Source of the DNA: Terripilifer ovatus
GTDB taxonomy: Bacteria; Pseudomonadota; Alphaproteobacteria; Rhizobiales; Beijerinckiaceae
Direction: 5' to 3'
DNA length: 64,000 bases
Assembly (NCBI GenBank): GCA_029222685.1
Contig: JARHVB010000083.1
Span: 112,801 to 176,800, forward strand
Made by a program: the position numbers and the translations under genes. Below the pieces are notes generated by a model, which was given only the letters and a program-made list of their open reading frames with translations, was not told where the DNA came from and searched no databases. Shown one piece after another: positions 53,129 to 61,619 of the stretch; the stretch's first letter is position 1; every line of letters starts with the position of its first letter.

Positions 53129-53905
53129 GTGTTGCCCAATCCGGAATTGCCGCTGTTCGGCGTGACCCTGTTTCAGCTTCTGCTGGTGGCGGGCGTCGGT
53201 GGGCTGGCAGCTATTCTCGGCGGCGTCTCGGGATACGGAACCGGGCTCATCCTGCCGCTGGTGCTGGTGCCGGTCATCGGCGCGGAAGCGACGGTGCCGG
53301 TGATCGGCGTCGCCTCCATACTCAACAACTTCAGCCGGCTGACGGCATTTCGCAGTTCTATCGACTGGCAGACGGCCGTCTTCGTCATGGCGGTGGCGAC
53401 GCCCGCCTGCCTGATCGGGGCCTATGGCTATTCGCATCTCTCCGGGCCGCTGGCGACGACGCTCATCGGCCTGGTGCTCATGCTGCTGGTGCCGGCCAAG
53501 CGGCTGTTGCGGCGCTCCGGTGCAAAACTTTCCGGCCTGTCGCTGGGTGCGGCGAGCACCGGCTTCGGCCTGCTGGCCGGCGGCACGGCAGGTTCGGGCA
53601 TCGTGCTGCTGTCGATCCTGATGGCGGCTGGCCTCAGCGGCCGTGCCGTGGTGGCGACCGACGCCACCATCTCCTTCGTACTCGGCCTCGGCAAGACGGC
53701 GATGTTCCAATCAACCGGGGCTCTGTCGCCGGCGTCCTGGGCCATGGCCCTCGTCATCGGCGCCATCGCCGTTCCCGGCGCCTTCGTGGCGCGCTGGCTG
53801 ACCGAACAGCTTTCAGTCCGCGTGCATGACGTCCTCATCGAGACGATGGTGTTCCTCGGCGGCATTCTGCTGCTCTGGCGCGGCATTGTCGAGATGACGA
53901 AGTAG
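53129..53905 (+). CDS. TSUP family (TauE/SafE) membrane exporter
   Basis: A 258-aa membrane protein of about eight helices with internal repeat symmetry, as in TauE/SafE sulfite or sulfonate exporters. The first repeat has GGVSGYGTGLILPLVLVPVIG and the second GLLAGGTAGSGIVLLSILMAAG. GTG 53129 was chosen since GGAGG lies 8 nt upstream; a frame reaching back to 53054 is unlike a membrane protein start. It stands alone between a divergent cyclase and a convergent DUF1398 gene. The substrate is not evident. Confidence 0.85.
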   Translation: MLPNPELPLFGVTLFQLLLVAGVGGLAAILGGVSGYGTGLILPLVLVPVIGAEATVPVIGVASILNNFSRLTAFRSSIDWQTAVFVMAVATPACLIGAYGYSHLSGPLATTLIGLVLMLLVPAKRLLRRSGAKLSGLSLGAASTGFGLLAGGTAGSGIVLLSILMAAGLSGRAVVATDATISFVLGLGKTAMFQSTGALSPASWAMALVIGAIAVPGAFVARWLTEQLSVRVHDVLIETMVFLGGILLLWRGIVEMTK

Positions 53906-53909
53906 CGGC

Positions 53910-54311
53910 TTAACTTGGGAAGTGCTCGACATGGACGTCCGCAGTCCGGCCGAAGTAGACGACGCGGCGGCCTGAGAACGACACGAGATAGCCGGCGCAG
54001 CCCGCGGCCTTCACGGTCTTGCAGAAGCCCTTGTAGGTATAGCCGGCTGCCTTGGTCTGCGCGGTACGTATGGCGTCCGCGATGGCGGGTTGGTTGAACG
54101 CGGCGGCGACATGACCGTCGGTCTCGGCATTAGCGAGTTCGACACTGTCGCCGTCGGGCAGGTAATAGGTCGAGGTGCCGCGTCGGTAATCGACGGTATA
54201 GCCCTCGAACCCCGCGGTCATCAGCGTTCCGACGATGTCGGGAAAGTCCATCGTGTTGCCGTAGGCGCCGTCGAGGCAATTTTGGGCAATCGTCTGCAAT
54301 CGCACGTCCAT
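53910..54311 (-). CDS. DUF1398 family protein
   Basis: A 133-aa soluble protein. The start QTIAQNCLDGAYGNTMDFPDIV and the middle GFEGYTVDYRRGTSTYYLPDG are those of the DUF1398 (YbcV-like) family. Function is not known. It follows the MarR gene by 40 bp on the same strand and so is probably in a MarR-controlled operon, with the operator at 54828-54865. Confidence 0.8.
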   Translation of the reverse strand: MDVRLQTIAQNCLDGAYGNTMDFPDIVGTLMTAGFEGYTVDYRRGTSTYYLPDGDSVELANAETDGHVAAAFNQPAIADAIRTAQTKAAGYTYKGFCKTVKAAGCAGYLVSFSGRRVVYFGRTADVHVEHFPS

Positions 54312-54351
54312 ATGCGTTCTCCTTCGTTGGCGATGTGAGTAGGGCGGCTGT

Positions 54352-54813
54352 TTAACTGACAGGCACGTCTGTCAGGCCGTGTCGATCGACGATGGCTTTC
54401 AGAAATTGTTCGATGCGGCTGCGTTCGTCGGGCGTGAAATGCCCGAAGAAAGCGGCGTCGTTTTCGTCAGCCAGGACGGCAAGCGTGGGGACCAGGCGTC
54501 GGCCTTGTTTCGTCAGGGCCAGCGTCTGCGCCCGGCCGTCATCGGGGTGATCGGTGCGCATGAGCAGGGCTTTGGCAGTCAACCGGTCGGCAAGTTTGGT
54601 GATGGCGCCGCGCGTCATGCCCAAGCGCTCGGCAAGCCGGCTGGGGGCGAGGGCGTCCTCGTCATAGAGCTGGCGCAGCACGACCCATTCGGCGACCGTC
54701 ACATCACGGTCGGCGAGCTTGCGCGCGAAGCCGTGGGAGACATGGTTGGAGACGAGCCGCATCCAGTAGCCGAGATGGGCGGTGAGCGGCGAAAGAGGTT
54801 GGCTGACACGCAT
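54352..54813 (-). CDS. MarR family transcriptional regulator
   Basis: A 153-aa winged-helix repressor. LAPSRLAERLGMTRGAITKLADRL is the helix-turn-helix, and MRTDHPDDGRAQTLALTKQG the wing. A 13+13 bp inverted repeat lies only 15 bp before its start and overlaps a good -35 box, so it very probably represses itself and the DUF1398 gene downstream. The ligand is unknown. There is no divergent partner; the gene upstream is on the same strand. Confidence 0.92.
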   Translation of the reverse strand: MRVSQPLSPLTAHLGYWMRLVSNHVSHGFARKLADRDVTVAEWVVLRQLYDEDALAPSRLAERLGMTRGAITKLADRLTAKALLMRTDHPDDGRAQTLALTKQGRRLVPTLAVLADENDAAFFGHFTPDERSRIEQFLKAIVDRHGLTDVPVS

Positions 54814-54827
54814 GGACGCCTCGTTTG

Positions 54828-54865
54828 TTGACTAGGAAACTAGATCATGATTGTTTCCTAGTCAA
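54828..54865 (-). promoter_or_regulatory. 13-bp-arm inverted repeat over the marR promoter
   Basis: TTGACTAGGAAAC (54828-54840) and GTTTCCTAGTCAA (54853-54865) form perfect 13-bp arms around a 12-bp spacer. On the minus strand TTGACT (54865-54860) reads as a -35 box, and TAGTTT 17 bp on can be the -10 box, so a bound repressor would cover the promoter of the MarR-DUF1398 operon. The halves also contain CTAG-GAAA-CTAG, which could be a shorter subsite. Confidence 0.8.
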
Positions 54866-54884
54866 TAAAAATGAAGGCGGGCCC

Positions 54885-55355
54885 TCAGCGCTTCTTGCGC
54901 TCGATGCGATAGATGCGGTTGTTGAGGCCGAAGAGCGCCGTGTTGTCGTCGAGGAAGCCGAAGTCGCTGACCCCTTCGCAGCCGGTGGAGACGCCCGGCG
55001 CGAATTTTTCCTTGAAGCCCAGCGCGGCGGCCGCCTTGTCCTGCGGCTCCGGAAGATTGCCTTCGAACAGCCAGCCGAAGTCATAGTTCCTGTATTCATA
55101 GTTCGGCTTTCTGCATCTCGCATTCAGTGGCGGAGAGGGCGCCATGACGGCGTTCTTGGAGAAGACGATCTGATGGCCGATCAACTCCTTCTCGTCCGAT
55201 GGCAGCGGCGGCTCGCCAGGCTTGACCCAGGGCGCAGGCGTCGACGAGACGATCGTCCATGCGCCCAGAATCGAGCTCGGTTTGGCGGAAGCAGGCACAG
55301 CGGCGACACAGGCGGCAAGGGCGAGTGTCGAGACGATCATTCTTACAGGCGTCAT
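54885..55355 (-). CDS. Hypothetical secreted protein
   Basis: A 156-aa protein with a signal peptide (MTPVRMIVSTLALAACVAAV then PASA) and a mature domain of about 130 residues, starting KPSSILGAWTIVSSTPAPW. It has a pair of Cys residues (RCRKP and STGCEG) and ends IYRIERKKR. The opening ILGAWTIVSS recalls lipocalin-like or META-like periplasmic proteins but is too short to assign. It diverges from the Bug gene at 55518 and is followed by the MarR operon on its own strand. ATG 55355 has GGA 7-8 nt upstream. Confidence 0.65.
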   Translation of the reverse strand: MTPVRMIVSTLALAACVAAVPASAKPSSILGAWTIVSSTPAPWVKPGEPPLPSDEKELIGHQIVFSKNAVMAPSPPLNARCRKPNYEYRNYDFGWLFEGNLPEPQDKAAAALGFKEKFAPGVSTGCEGVSDFGFLDDNTALFGLNNRIYRIERKKR

Positions 55356-55517
55356 GTTCGATTCCATTCGATTTCAGTCCGCGGACGTTGCAGCTGGAGG
55401 GCCGCCATATCGGTGCTTTGGCGCACATCGCCCCGAAAACCGGTATCGACCTTTCATGATCCTGCCGTAGACTGCCCGAAAGCCAGGACTCAACAGCCGG
55501 CGATGGAGGAGGAAACC

Positions 55518-56576
55518 ATGACGACTGCCACAAGGCGGCAGACAAAGCTGCATGCCGTTTTCATGTCTCTTGCGCTGGCCGGTGCCTATCCGGCTTTTGC
55601 GCAGAACGATGTTGCCGATTTCTATCGCGGCAAGACCGTCAACGTCATCATCGGCACATCGCCCGGAGGCGGCTATGACCTCTACGGCCGGCTGGTGGCT
55701 CGCAATATCGGCCGGCATATTCCAGGCCAGCCGACGGTCATCGCCTCCAACATGTCGGGGGCCGCGTCGATCGTGCTGACCCAGCACATCGCCAATGCGG
55801 CGCTGAAGGACGGCACGGTCATCGGGGCAGTCTATCCCAGCATCGTCACCGAGCCGCTCTACGGCGACCGCAGCAAGCTGCGCTACGACCCGACGAAGCT
55901 GAATTTCATCGGCAGCGCCAACAGCGAAATCTATGTCTGCGCCGTGAACAGCAATCTCAACATCAGGGATTTCGAGGATTTCCGCACGCGCGGGATCATC
56001 CTCGGCGCCAGTGCCGCGGGCGGTTCGACGCGGGAATTTCCGGCCCTGTTGATGAACATCTTCGATGCCCGCTTCAAAATGGTCAACGGCTATCCCGGCA
56101 GCACCGAGATCTCGATGGCGGTGGAGAAGAACGAGGTGCAGGGCATTTGCGGCGCCGGCTGGTCATCGATCATCGTCGGCCGGCCGCAATGGATCAGGGA
56201 CAGGATGGTGACGATCCCGGTTTATGGAACGCCGGGAAAGAGCGACGATCTCGACAAGATGGGCGTGCCCAACATCCTGTCGCTGGCGAAAACCGAGGAG
56301 CAGCGGCAGGTGCTGGAACTGATCATCACGCCGCTCGCTTTCGGGCGGCCATTCATTGTCGCGCCCGAGGTGCCGGCAGTGCGGGTGGCGGCGTTGCGCA
56401 AGGCGTTCATGGAGGCGCTGTCCGATCCGGTGACGCTGGAGGAGGCGACGAAGATGAAGCAGGATGTGCAGCCGATGGAGGGCGCTGCCGTGCAGGCGGC
56501 GGTGGCGCGCATGCATGCGAATTCGCCGGACATCATCGCCAGAGCCAAGGCGGCTGCGGTGCCGCCGGGGCAGTGA
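55518..56576 (+). CDS. Bug/TctC-like tripartite tricarboxylate substrate-binding protein
   Basis: A 352-aa periplasmic binding protein. A signal peptide ends around ALAGAYPAFA; the mature part starts QNDVADFYRGKTVNVIIGTS and has GGGYDLYGRLVARNIGRHIP, the typical Bug-family opening. ATG 55518 has a perfect GGAGGAGGAA upstream. No tctA or tctB gene is in the window. The much longer open frame running in from 54825 is antisense to its neighbours. The ligand is not evident. Confidence 0.88.
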   Translation: MTTATRRQTKLHAVFMSLALAGAYPAFAQNDVADFYRGKTVNVIIGTSPGGGYDLYGRLVARNIGRHIPGQPTVIASNMSGAASIVLTQHIANAALKDGTVIGAVYPSIVTEPLYGDRSKLRYDPTKLNFIGSANSEIYVCAVNSNLNIRDFEDFRTRGIILGASAAGGSTREFPALLMNIFDARFKMVNGYPGSTEISMAVEKNEVQGICGAGWSSIIVGRPQWIRDRMVTIPVYGTPGKSDDLDKMGVPNILSLAKTEEQRQVLELIITPLAFGRPFIVAPEVPAVRVAALRKAFMEALSDPVTLEEATKMKQDVQPMEGAAVQAAVARMHANSPDIIARAKAAAVPPGQ

Positions 56577-56679
56577 AGGATGTTCATGGGGGCAGGCAGC
56601 GTCGCCAGCTTGTCATGCCCTTAACCGATGATTAACTTCGGCCAAGGCGACGTTTCTGCGCCGATTGCAGGAGGCATGT

Positions 56680-57018
56680 ATGAACGAACAAGTGTATCCC
56701 GTTCTCGGCACGCCGGGCGTGGGCTTTTTCACCATGCTCCTCATCGGCGCAATCGCCGGATGGATCGCTGAAAGGATCACCAGCTCCAACCACGGCATTT
56801 TCACCAATATCCTCGTCGGCATCGCCGGCTCCTTCGTCGGCACAAGGCTGGCGGAACTCGGCGGCATACCGGTCAACGGCTTCATCGAGCACCTGATCGC
56901 TGCCGCTGTCGGGGCTGTGATCCTGCTGTGGGTCTGGGGCGCCTTGCGTGGCCGTGGCAATGCCGGTCCCGGTCCCGGTCCGGTCGGTCCCGGCCGTACC
57001 CCGATTGATAAAATATAG
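56680..57018 (+). CDS. GlsB/YeaQ/YmgE (transglycosylase-associated) family protein
   Basis: A 112-aa membrane protein of three helices. GAIAGWIAERITSS and ILVGIAGSFVGTRLAEL are the hallmark glycine-rich segments of the GlsB/YeaQ family, followed by LIAAAVGAVILLWVWGAL and a Gly/Pro-rich tail unique to this copy. AGGAGG precedes ATG 56680. The family is linked to general stress in other bacteria, but a molecular function is not settled. Confidence 0.85.
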   Translation: MNEQVYPVLGTPGVGFFTMLLIGAIAGWIAERITSSNHGIFTNILVGIAGSFVGTRLAELGGIPVNGFIEHLIAAAVGAVILLWVWGALRGRGNAGPGPGPVGPGRTPIDKI

Positions 57019-57169
57019 ACTTTTGGACCCTAAAAAGACTCCAATCTGCGGCTGAACCTGCCTTTGCGGATGGCTTCCATGCCCTGCAAACACCTTGGCG
57101 CAGCCGCTTTCCTCGCTTAAATGAGGGGTTCGCCCGGATCTGGTTTCGATCCGGCGCCCGGAGCTTGAA

Positions 57170-58162
57170 ATGGCCGTCGTTCTCGACCTTCTGAACCAGG
57201 ATCCCCGCCGCAAGGTGCAAGAAGGCGTCCAAGTGGGCGCGGGCCAGTTGCGCCATCCCGAAAAGGCGCACCGGCCCGATCAGGAGGTGATGCGCAAACC
57301 GGACTGGATCAGGGTCAAGGCGCCGGGATCGCGCGCCTTCGCGGAGACCCGCGCCATCGTCAAGGAACACGGCCTGGTCACCGTCTGCGAGGAGGCCGGC
57401 TGCCCCAATATCGGCGAGTGCTGGGAAAAGAAGCACGCCACTTTCATGATCATGGGGGACACGTGCACGCGGGCCTGCGCCTTCTGCAACGTCAAGACCG
57501 GCATGCCCAATGCGCTCGATCCGCTCGAGCCGGAGCACATCGCCGATTCCGTCGCCAAGCTCGGCTTGAGCCATGTGGTCATCACCTCGGTCGACCGTGA
57601 CGATCTCGCCGACGGCGGCGCGCAGCATTTCGCGCAGACGATCAACGCCATCCGCGCTCGCGCGCCCGACACCACCATCGAAATCCTGACGCCGGATTTC
57701 CTGCGCAAGCCCGGCGCGCTGGAAGTGGTCGTCGCGGCGCGGCCCGACGTGTTCAACCACAATCTCGAGACCGTGCCGTCGAAATATCTCTCGGTGCGGC
57801 CCGGCGCGCGCTACTTCCACTCGATCCGGCTGCTGCAGCGGGTGAAGGAACTCGACCCGACGATCTTCACCAAATCCGGCATCATGGTGGGCCTGGGCGA
57901 AGAGCGGCACGAAGTGCTGCAGCTCATGGACGACCTGCGCTCGGCCGACGTGGATTTCCTCACCATCGGCCAGTACCTGCAGCCGACCCGCAAGCATCAT
58001 CGCGTCGTCTCCTTCGTCACGCCGGAGGAGTTCAAATCCTACGACACGATCGCAACCGCCAAGGGCTTCCTGCTCGTCTCGGCGACGCCGCTGACGCGTT
58101 CCTCGCACCATGCGGGCGAGGATTTCGCCAGGCTGAAGGCGGCGCGGCTGGCGAAGGGCTGA
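57170..58162 (+). CDS. lipA: Lipoyl synthase
   Basis: LipA (330 aa) is a radical SAM enzyme that inserts two sulfurs into protein-bound octanoyl groups. It has both cluster motifs: [13 protein letters not shown] (auxiliary cluster) and [11 protein letters not shown] (radical SAM CxxxCxxC). [19 protein letters not shown] is the typical C-terminal region. The substrates include the lipoyl domains on PdhB and PdhC encoded 9 kb away. The ATG 57170 start gives the usual N-terminus. Confidence 0.96.
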   Translation: MAVVLDLLNQDPRRKVQEGVQVGAGQLRHPEKAHRPDQEVMRKPDWIRVKAPGSRAFAETRAIVKEHGLVTVCEEAGCPNIGECWEKKHATFMIMGDTCTRACAFCNVKTGMPNALDPLEPEHIADSVAKLGLSHVVITSVDRDDLADGGAQHFAQTINAIRARAPDTTIEILTPDFLRKPGALEVVVAARPDVFNHNLETVPSKYLSVRPGARYFHSIRLLQRVKELDPTIFTKSGIMVGLGEERHEVLQLMDDLRSADVDFLTIGQYLQPTRKHHRVVSFVTPEEFKSYDTIATAKGFLLVSATPLTRSSHHAGEDFARLKAARLAKG

Positions 58163-58247
58163 GGCCGCGACCGCAGATTCGACACGTTTTCTTGATGTAG
58201 AGAGCGGCCCGCCTGTCGCCGCCTCTCACCATCATTGAAGAGCTATT

Positions 58248-58985
58248 ATGCATCTTGATCGCCGCGCGCTTCTCGCCGCATCCCTGACCAGCCTGGCAAC
58301 GGCTTCTCTCGCCAAAACCGTGGCGTCTGCCGACGACGAGCGTCCGTCGCGGAACGCCCCGGGCGCCGACCCTTCGGACAACAATCTCTATCCGCTGAAG
58401 GATGACCAGGGAAAGCCGGTGGTGAACTACCGGCTGACGTCGACCTTGACGACGGACGGACTGCCGGGCGTGCTGTGGACGCCGTCTGAATCGCCCGATG
58501 TCATCCTGGTCGAGTTCTTCGACTACAATTGCCCGTTCTGCCGCAAGGCCGCGCGCGATCTCGACGGCATGCGCGCCAAGGACAAGGATTTCCGCATCGG
58601 CTTCGTGCAGAACGCCATCCTGGGGCTGGACTCGTTTCAGGCGGCGCGGGTCAGCCTCGCCGTGCTCAAGACAGAGGGACCGCAGGCTGCCTATGCGCTC
58701 CACAACGACCTGCTGGCGCAACGCGGCGTCGTCAGCGGCATCAGCGCGCTGAAGGCCGTCGGCAGGCTGGGGTTCGATGTGGCGAAGATCGAGGCCGTGG
58801 CGGACGAGGCCGACATGGGCGCGATATTGAAACGCCACATCAGCCTGGCTGAAAATCTCGGCTTCAGCGCGACGCCGTCGTTCATGCTGAACGGCGTCGG
58901 CGTGCTGGGATATCCGGGTCCGAAGGCGATGAAGAAGATGATTGCGGCGGTGCGGTCTTGCGACGAGTTGGTCTGCTCGGATTGA
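58248..58985 (+). CDS. DsbA family thiol:disulfide oxidoreductase
   Basis: A 245-aa periplasmic thioredoxin-fold protein. It starts MHLDRRALLAASLTSLATAS, a Tat/Sec-like signal with an RR pair. The catalytic motif is FFDYNCPFCRKAARDL (Cys-Pro-Phe-Cys), and the cis-Pro region is LGFSATPSFMLNG. Length and insertion match DsbA/ScsC-like proteins that act on secreted proteins. It lies 85 bp after lipA and 7 bp before the next secreted protein gene, so the two may be cotranscribed. Confidence 0.9.
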   Translation: MHLDRRALLAASLTSLATASLAKTVASADDERPSRNAPGADPSDNNLYPLKDDQGKPVVNYRLTSTLTTDGLPGVLWTPSESPDVILVEFFDYNCPFCRKAARDLDGMRAKDKDFRIGFVQNAILGLDSFQAARVSLAVLKTEGPQAAYALHNDLLAQRGVVSGISALKAVGRLGFDVAKIEAVADEADMGAILKRHISLAENLGFSATPSFMLNGVGVLGYPGPKAMKKMIAAVRSCDELVCSD

Positions 58986-58992
58986 GGCGCTT

Positions 58993-59553
58993 ATGTCTTC
59001 ATGCCGCTATCGCGGAGGTGTTGCGGGCTTGACTTTTGCGGCCGCGCTCTCGGCGTGCTGGCTCAGCGCCATGGCCGGTCCCAACACTGTCACCGACCAG
59101 GCCAGCGGCGCGATGATCGAACCGCCGGCCGGAATTGTCGTGACGGCGGGAACCGAGATACCCGAATGGGATTTCAAGGCAGCGCCCGCCATGACCGATC
59201 GCATTCCTGCCGTCGGCGAGCGCGGCATTCTTTGCTCGCTCACATTTTCCATTGCGCCGAGATATGGCGACAAGGTGACATCCTCCTATCTGAAGGCGAC
59301 CGTTGATGCGCATATGCAGGCGCAGGGTGCTCAGGGTCCGCCGTCAACGATCGTGGAGGCCAACGGCCGCTTCATCATGCTGTCGCGGTGGACGCCGACG
59401 CAGGGGCAGGACGCCGGCAATGTGATCTTTATGTATCACGCGCAAACAAACTCGACCTATGCTTACCTGAGCTGCGTCGCGCGCGTGCACGATGCCGATG
59501 CGATGCAGCCGATCTTCCGCAGCATCTGGGACGGGATCAGGCTGCCGGACTGA
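58993..59553 (+). CDS. Hypothetical secreted protein
   Basis: A 186-aa protein with an N-terminal export signal (MSSCRYRGGVAGLTFAAALS) and a mature domain starting GPNTVTDQASG. It has two Cys (ILCSLTF and LSCVARVH) that could form a disulfide; the DsbA-like protein encoded just upstream could be its oxidant. No family was recognised. ATG 58993 starts the signal properly; the frame from 58942 overlaps the upstream gene. Confidence 0.65.
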   Translation: MSSCRYRGGVAGLTFAAALSACWLSAMAGPNTVTDQASGAMIEPPAGIVVTAGTEIPEWDFKAAPAMTDRIPAVGERGILCSLTFSIAPRYGDKVTSSYLKATVDAHMQAQGAQGPPSTIVEANGRFIMLSRWTPTQGQDAGNVIFMYHAQTNSTYAYLSCVARVHDADAMQPIFRSIWDGIRLPD

Positions 59554-59571
59554 GGGGCGTTTCCTGCAACG

Positions 59572-60021
59572 TCACAGGAACCAGCTGGTCGGGTCTGCGA
59601 TGTCGCGGCTGTTGATGGCGAAGTAGAGCCCGCGCAACGAGCGCAGCAGCTTCCAGACGCCGAGCAGGATGTCGATTCCCAGGACGATCTTGTCCGAGAG
59701 AAGCAGAAAGATCACCATGCCGAAAAAGCAGCCGCCGACGTAAAGCCAGAATGTCCAGATGGCGGAAGTCGCATGGGATTCGAAGAGCGTTTCGTCCAGT
59801 TCCTCGCGCTTGATATAGGCGATGATCAGCCCGAAAACGGATCCGAACCAGAATGCGCCATTGATGAAGCTCAGGAAGGAAACGAGATACAGGCTCCAGA
59901 CGACAATGGCCCAGAATTTCGGCGTTAAAGTCTTCGCATCCGAGGTGGGCCGATCCGCGGCCTCGGCAACCGAAGCCGTTGAGTCTTCAGATAAATACTC
60001 GACGCCACGCGTCACAATCAT
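59572..60021 (-). CDS. DUF4870-like small membrane protein
   Basis: A 149-aa membrane protein with three helices. KFWAIVVWSLYLVSFLSFIN opens the core, GGCFFGMVIFLLLSDKIV is the middle helix, and the tail WKLLRSLRGLYFAINSRDI ends in ADPTSW. The same tail pattern (W-x-L-x-R-x-x-RGL-x-x-AI) appears at the C-terminus of the pseudogene at 60153-60547, so the two are duplicates of one another. Function unknown. Confidence 0.75.
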   Translation of the reverse strand: MIVTRGVEYLSEDSTASVAEAADRPTSDAKTLTPKFWAIVVWSLYLVSFLSFINGAFWFGSVFGLIIAYIKREELDETLFESHATSAIWTFWLYVGGCFFGMVIFLLLSDKIVLGIDILLGVWKLLRSLRGLYFAINSRDIADPTSWFL

Positions 60022-60152
60022 ACCTCGTTGATTCTTGCGGAAGAACCCCCGTGGCGGGATAAAGCACAGTTTTCAGGCGGGGGCCAGCAGGGCAGGCATA
60101 GGGCGCTTATGCGGCAATCGCTACGTTCCCATGCTGCGCCGCTCTTCCGACG

Positions 60153-60547
60153 TCAGATAAAGCCGGCCGGATCCACGATCCTTTTGCCGTCAATGGCGCG
60201 AACGAGACCGCGGATCACCCGGAACAGATTCCAGATCGCCAGCAGGAACAAGACGATCAAGCCGATGTCGGCCAAAACCAGAATGAGACCGGTGACGTTG
60301 AAGATTTCCGGAAACGGACTTCTTGCCTTGTTGGCGCGTGTCGCCGGCTGCAGTTCGAGATCTCCGAACAGGCGCGAGAAGGCGATCTGCTGTTCGTCGT
60401 CGATGAACTGATCGCGGATGCAGGACACCGCATACTGGTTCAGGATCGCATCGACTGGTCGCGCAGTTCAGGTGTCGGCCGTTTCAGATCGAGTCCGATC
60501 ACTTCCGCCGCGAAGACCGGATGCAATGGATTGACGACGACTGACAT
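60153..60547 (-). pseudogene. Chimeric remnant: TauD/TfdA dioxygenase N-term fused to membrane protein C-term
   Basis: On the minus strand ATG 60547, with GGAGG 6 nt upstream, begins MSVVVNPLHPVFAAEVIGLD, the TauD/TfdA N-terminus. A missing base near 60455 (CAGGTC to CAGTC) shifts the frame and hits a stop at 60440-60442. The other frame then continues VDAILNQYAVSCIRDQFIDD and EQQIAFSRLFGDLELQP, classic TauD sequence, up to PFPEIFNV near residue 75. Directly after that the protein switches to a membrane helix and the tail WNLFRVIRGLVRAIDGKRI, matching the DUF4870-like gene next door. The Fe-binding HxD is lost, so both halves are broken. Confidence 0.8.
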
Positions 60548-60639
60548 TGCAGCCCTCCAGCGTTTTCCCTAGTATCGAGATATTACGCTGTAACAATTCA
60601 GCCGGATAGCCCTACGCACTTGGATTCAAGACACCACCC

Positions 60640-61605
60640 TCAGTTCCAAATTCTACATGTTTCTGAATCTACAAACGTATATCCCAGCTTTCGGCCGAAC
60701 ATCGTTTTGTATCGCGCTAATTCTCCATCTATCTCATCGATGGCTGCAGTCGGTTTGTGCACGCAGAAATAAATGTGTTGGAGTTTTGGATTGGAGAAGA
60801 GCGCTCGGTAAATATGAGTGTCATTCCTCGCTGCGGAATGACCGTAGATTACTGCAACTCCGTCAATTTTGGAGACCACGTCGTAGCAGTGGCGCAGATA
60901 GGCGTTGCTATTGATCTTCTTCATCTTGGCTTGGCTGGAGCCTTCCGCGACATAGATTGGGAACATCTTTTCATCAACAATGGATTGCGCAATCGCATCA
61001 ATTATTCCGTGAGGTGCAATGCGTTTAGCAACGTTTCCATCGCTCTGTTCAAATAGATGCAGCCCTCCATGTAGATTATAGATGGAGCAATGGGCCGCTG
61101 ATTGGAAAGGGCCGAGAAAGCCATTCGATTCTTTGCCTAACCCAAATCCATCTTTAAAATGTTTTGGACGTTCGAGACATACCCAGTAGAGCAATAAGTC
61201 GTAGTTGAAGGTGAAGATTTTTTGAAAGGGCAGAAGAAAGTCAACACAATGCGGGATCGTATCCGCAATATCCTCTCTATGACCTGGATGAGTAACTCTC
61301 ACTAGTTCAACGAGCTTTCTGCGGACACTCATTCCATCATCAACTAATTGTTTTGCATGGTCGACGTTTCCATATGCTTCCTCGACGATTGCTGCTTCTT
61401 CGAGAGCTAGTACTACCTTTTCAAAATCAACAGTTTTGAGCTGTCCAAATAGCCGAGATATTGGGTCATCCGTGGATAATTTCGCGGCAGCAAACAGCGT
61501 CTTGTAGCTGAAGTACTTAATAGAGAATCCATTACCCAGTATCAGCGAACGGTTCTGATCTTCGGTACCGGCCATCATCTCTTCATATGAGATTAGTTGG
61601 GGCAT
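60640..61605 (-). CDS. DUF4917-type, SIR2-like protein
   Basis: A 321-aa cytoplasmic protein. The motifs in order resemble SIR2-like enzymes: LILGNGFSIKYFS (residues 21-33, compare sirtuin GAG-x-S), FTFNYDLLLYW (131-141, compare T-x-N-x-D), YNLHGGLHLF (176-185, the HG with the catalytic His), and VIYGHSAARNDTHI (252-265). I judge it a DUF4917 protein with a SIR2-like NAD-binding fold; catalysis is not shown. The DNA is much more AT-rich than the genome, a sign of recent transfer. It lies 14 bp downstream of the TRAP large permease on the same strand. ATG 61605 was chosen because the frame reaching further upstream is antiphase to that gene. Confidence 0.75.
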   Translation of the reverse strand: MPQLISYEEMMAGTEDQNRSLILGNGFSIKYFSYKTLFAAAKLSTDDPISRLFGQLKTVDFEKVVLALEEAAIVEEAYGNVDHAKQLVDDGMSVRRKLVELVRVTHPGHREDIADTIPHCVDFLLPFQKIFTFNYDLLLYWVCLERPKHFKDGFGLGKESNGFLGPFQSAAHCSIYNLHGGLHLFEQSDGNVAKRIAPHGIIDAIAQSIVDEKMFPIYVAEGSSQAKMKKINSNAYLRHCYDVVSKIDGVAVIYGHSAARNDTHIYRALFSNPKLQHIYFCVHKPTAAIDEIDGELARYKTMFGRKLGYTFVDSETCRIWN

Positions 61606-61619
61606 CTCTTGCTGATTCC

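Noticed and set aside
54825-55517. Long 5' extension of the Bug protein at 55518
   Set aside because: It is antisense to the secreted hypothetical gene and the true start has a strong ribosome-binding site and signal peptide.
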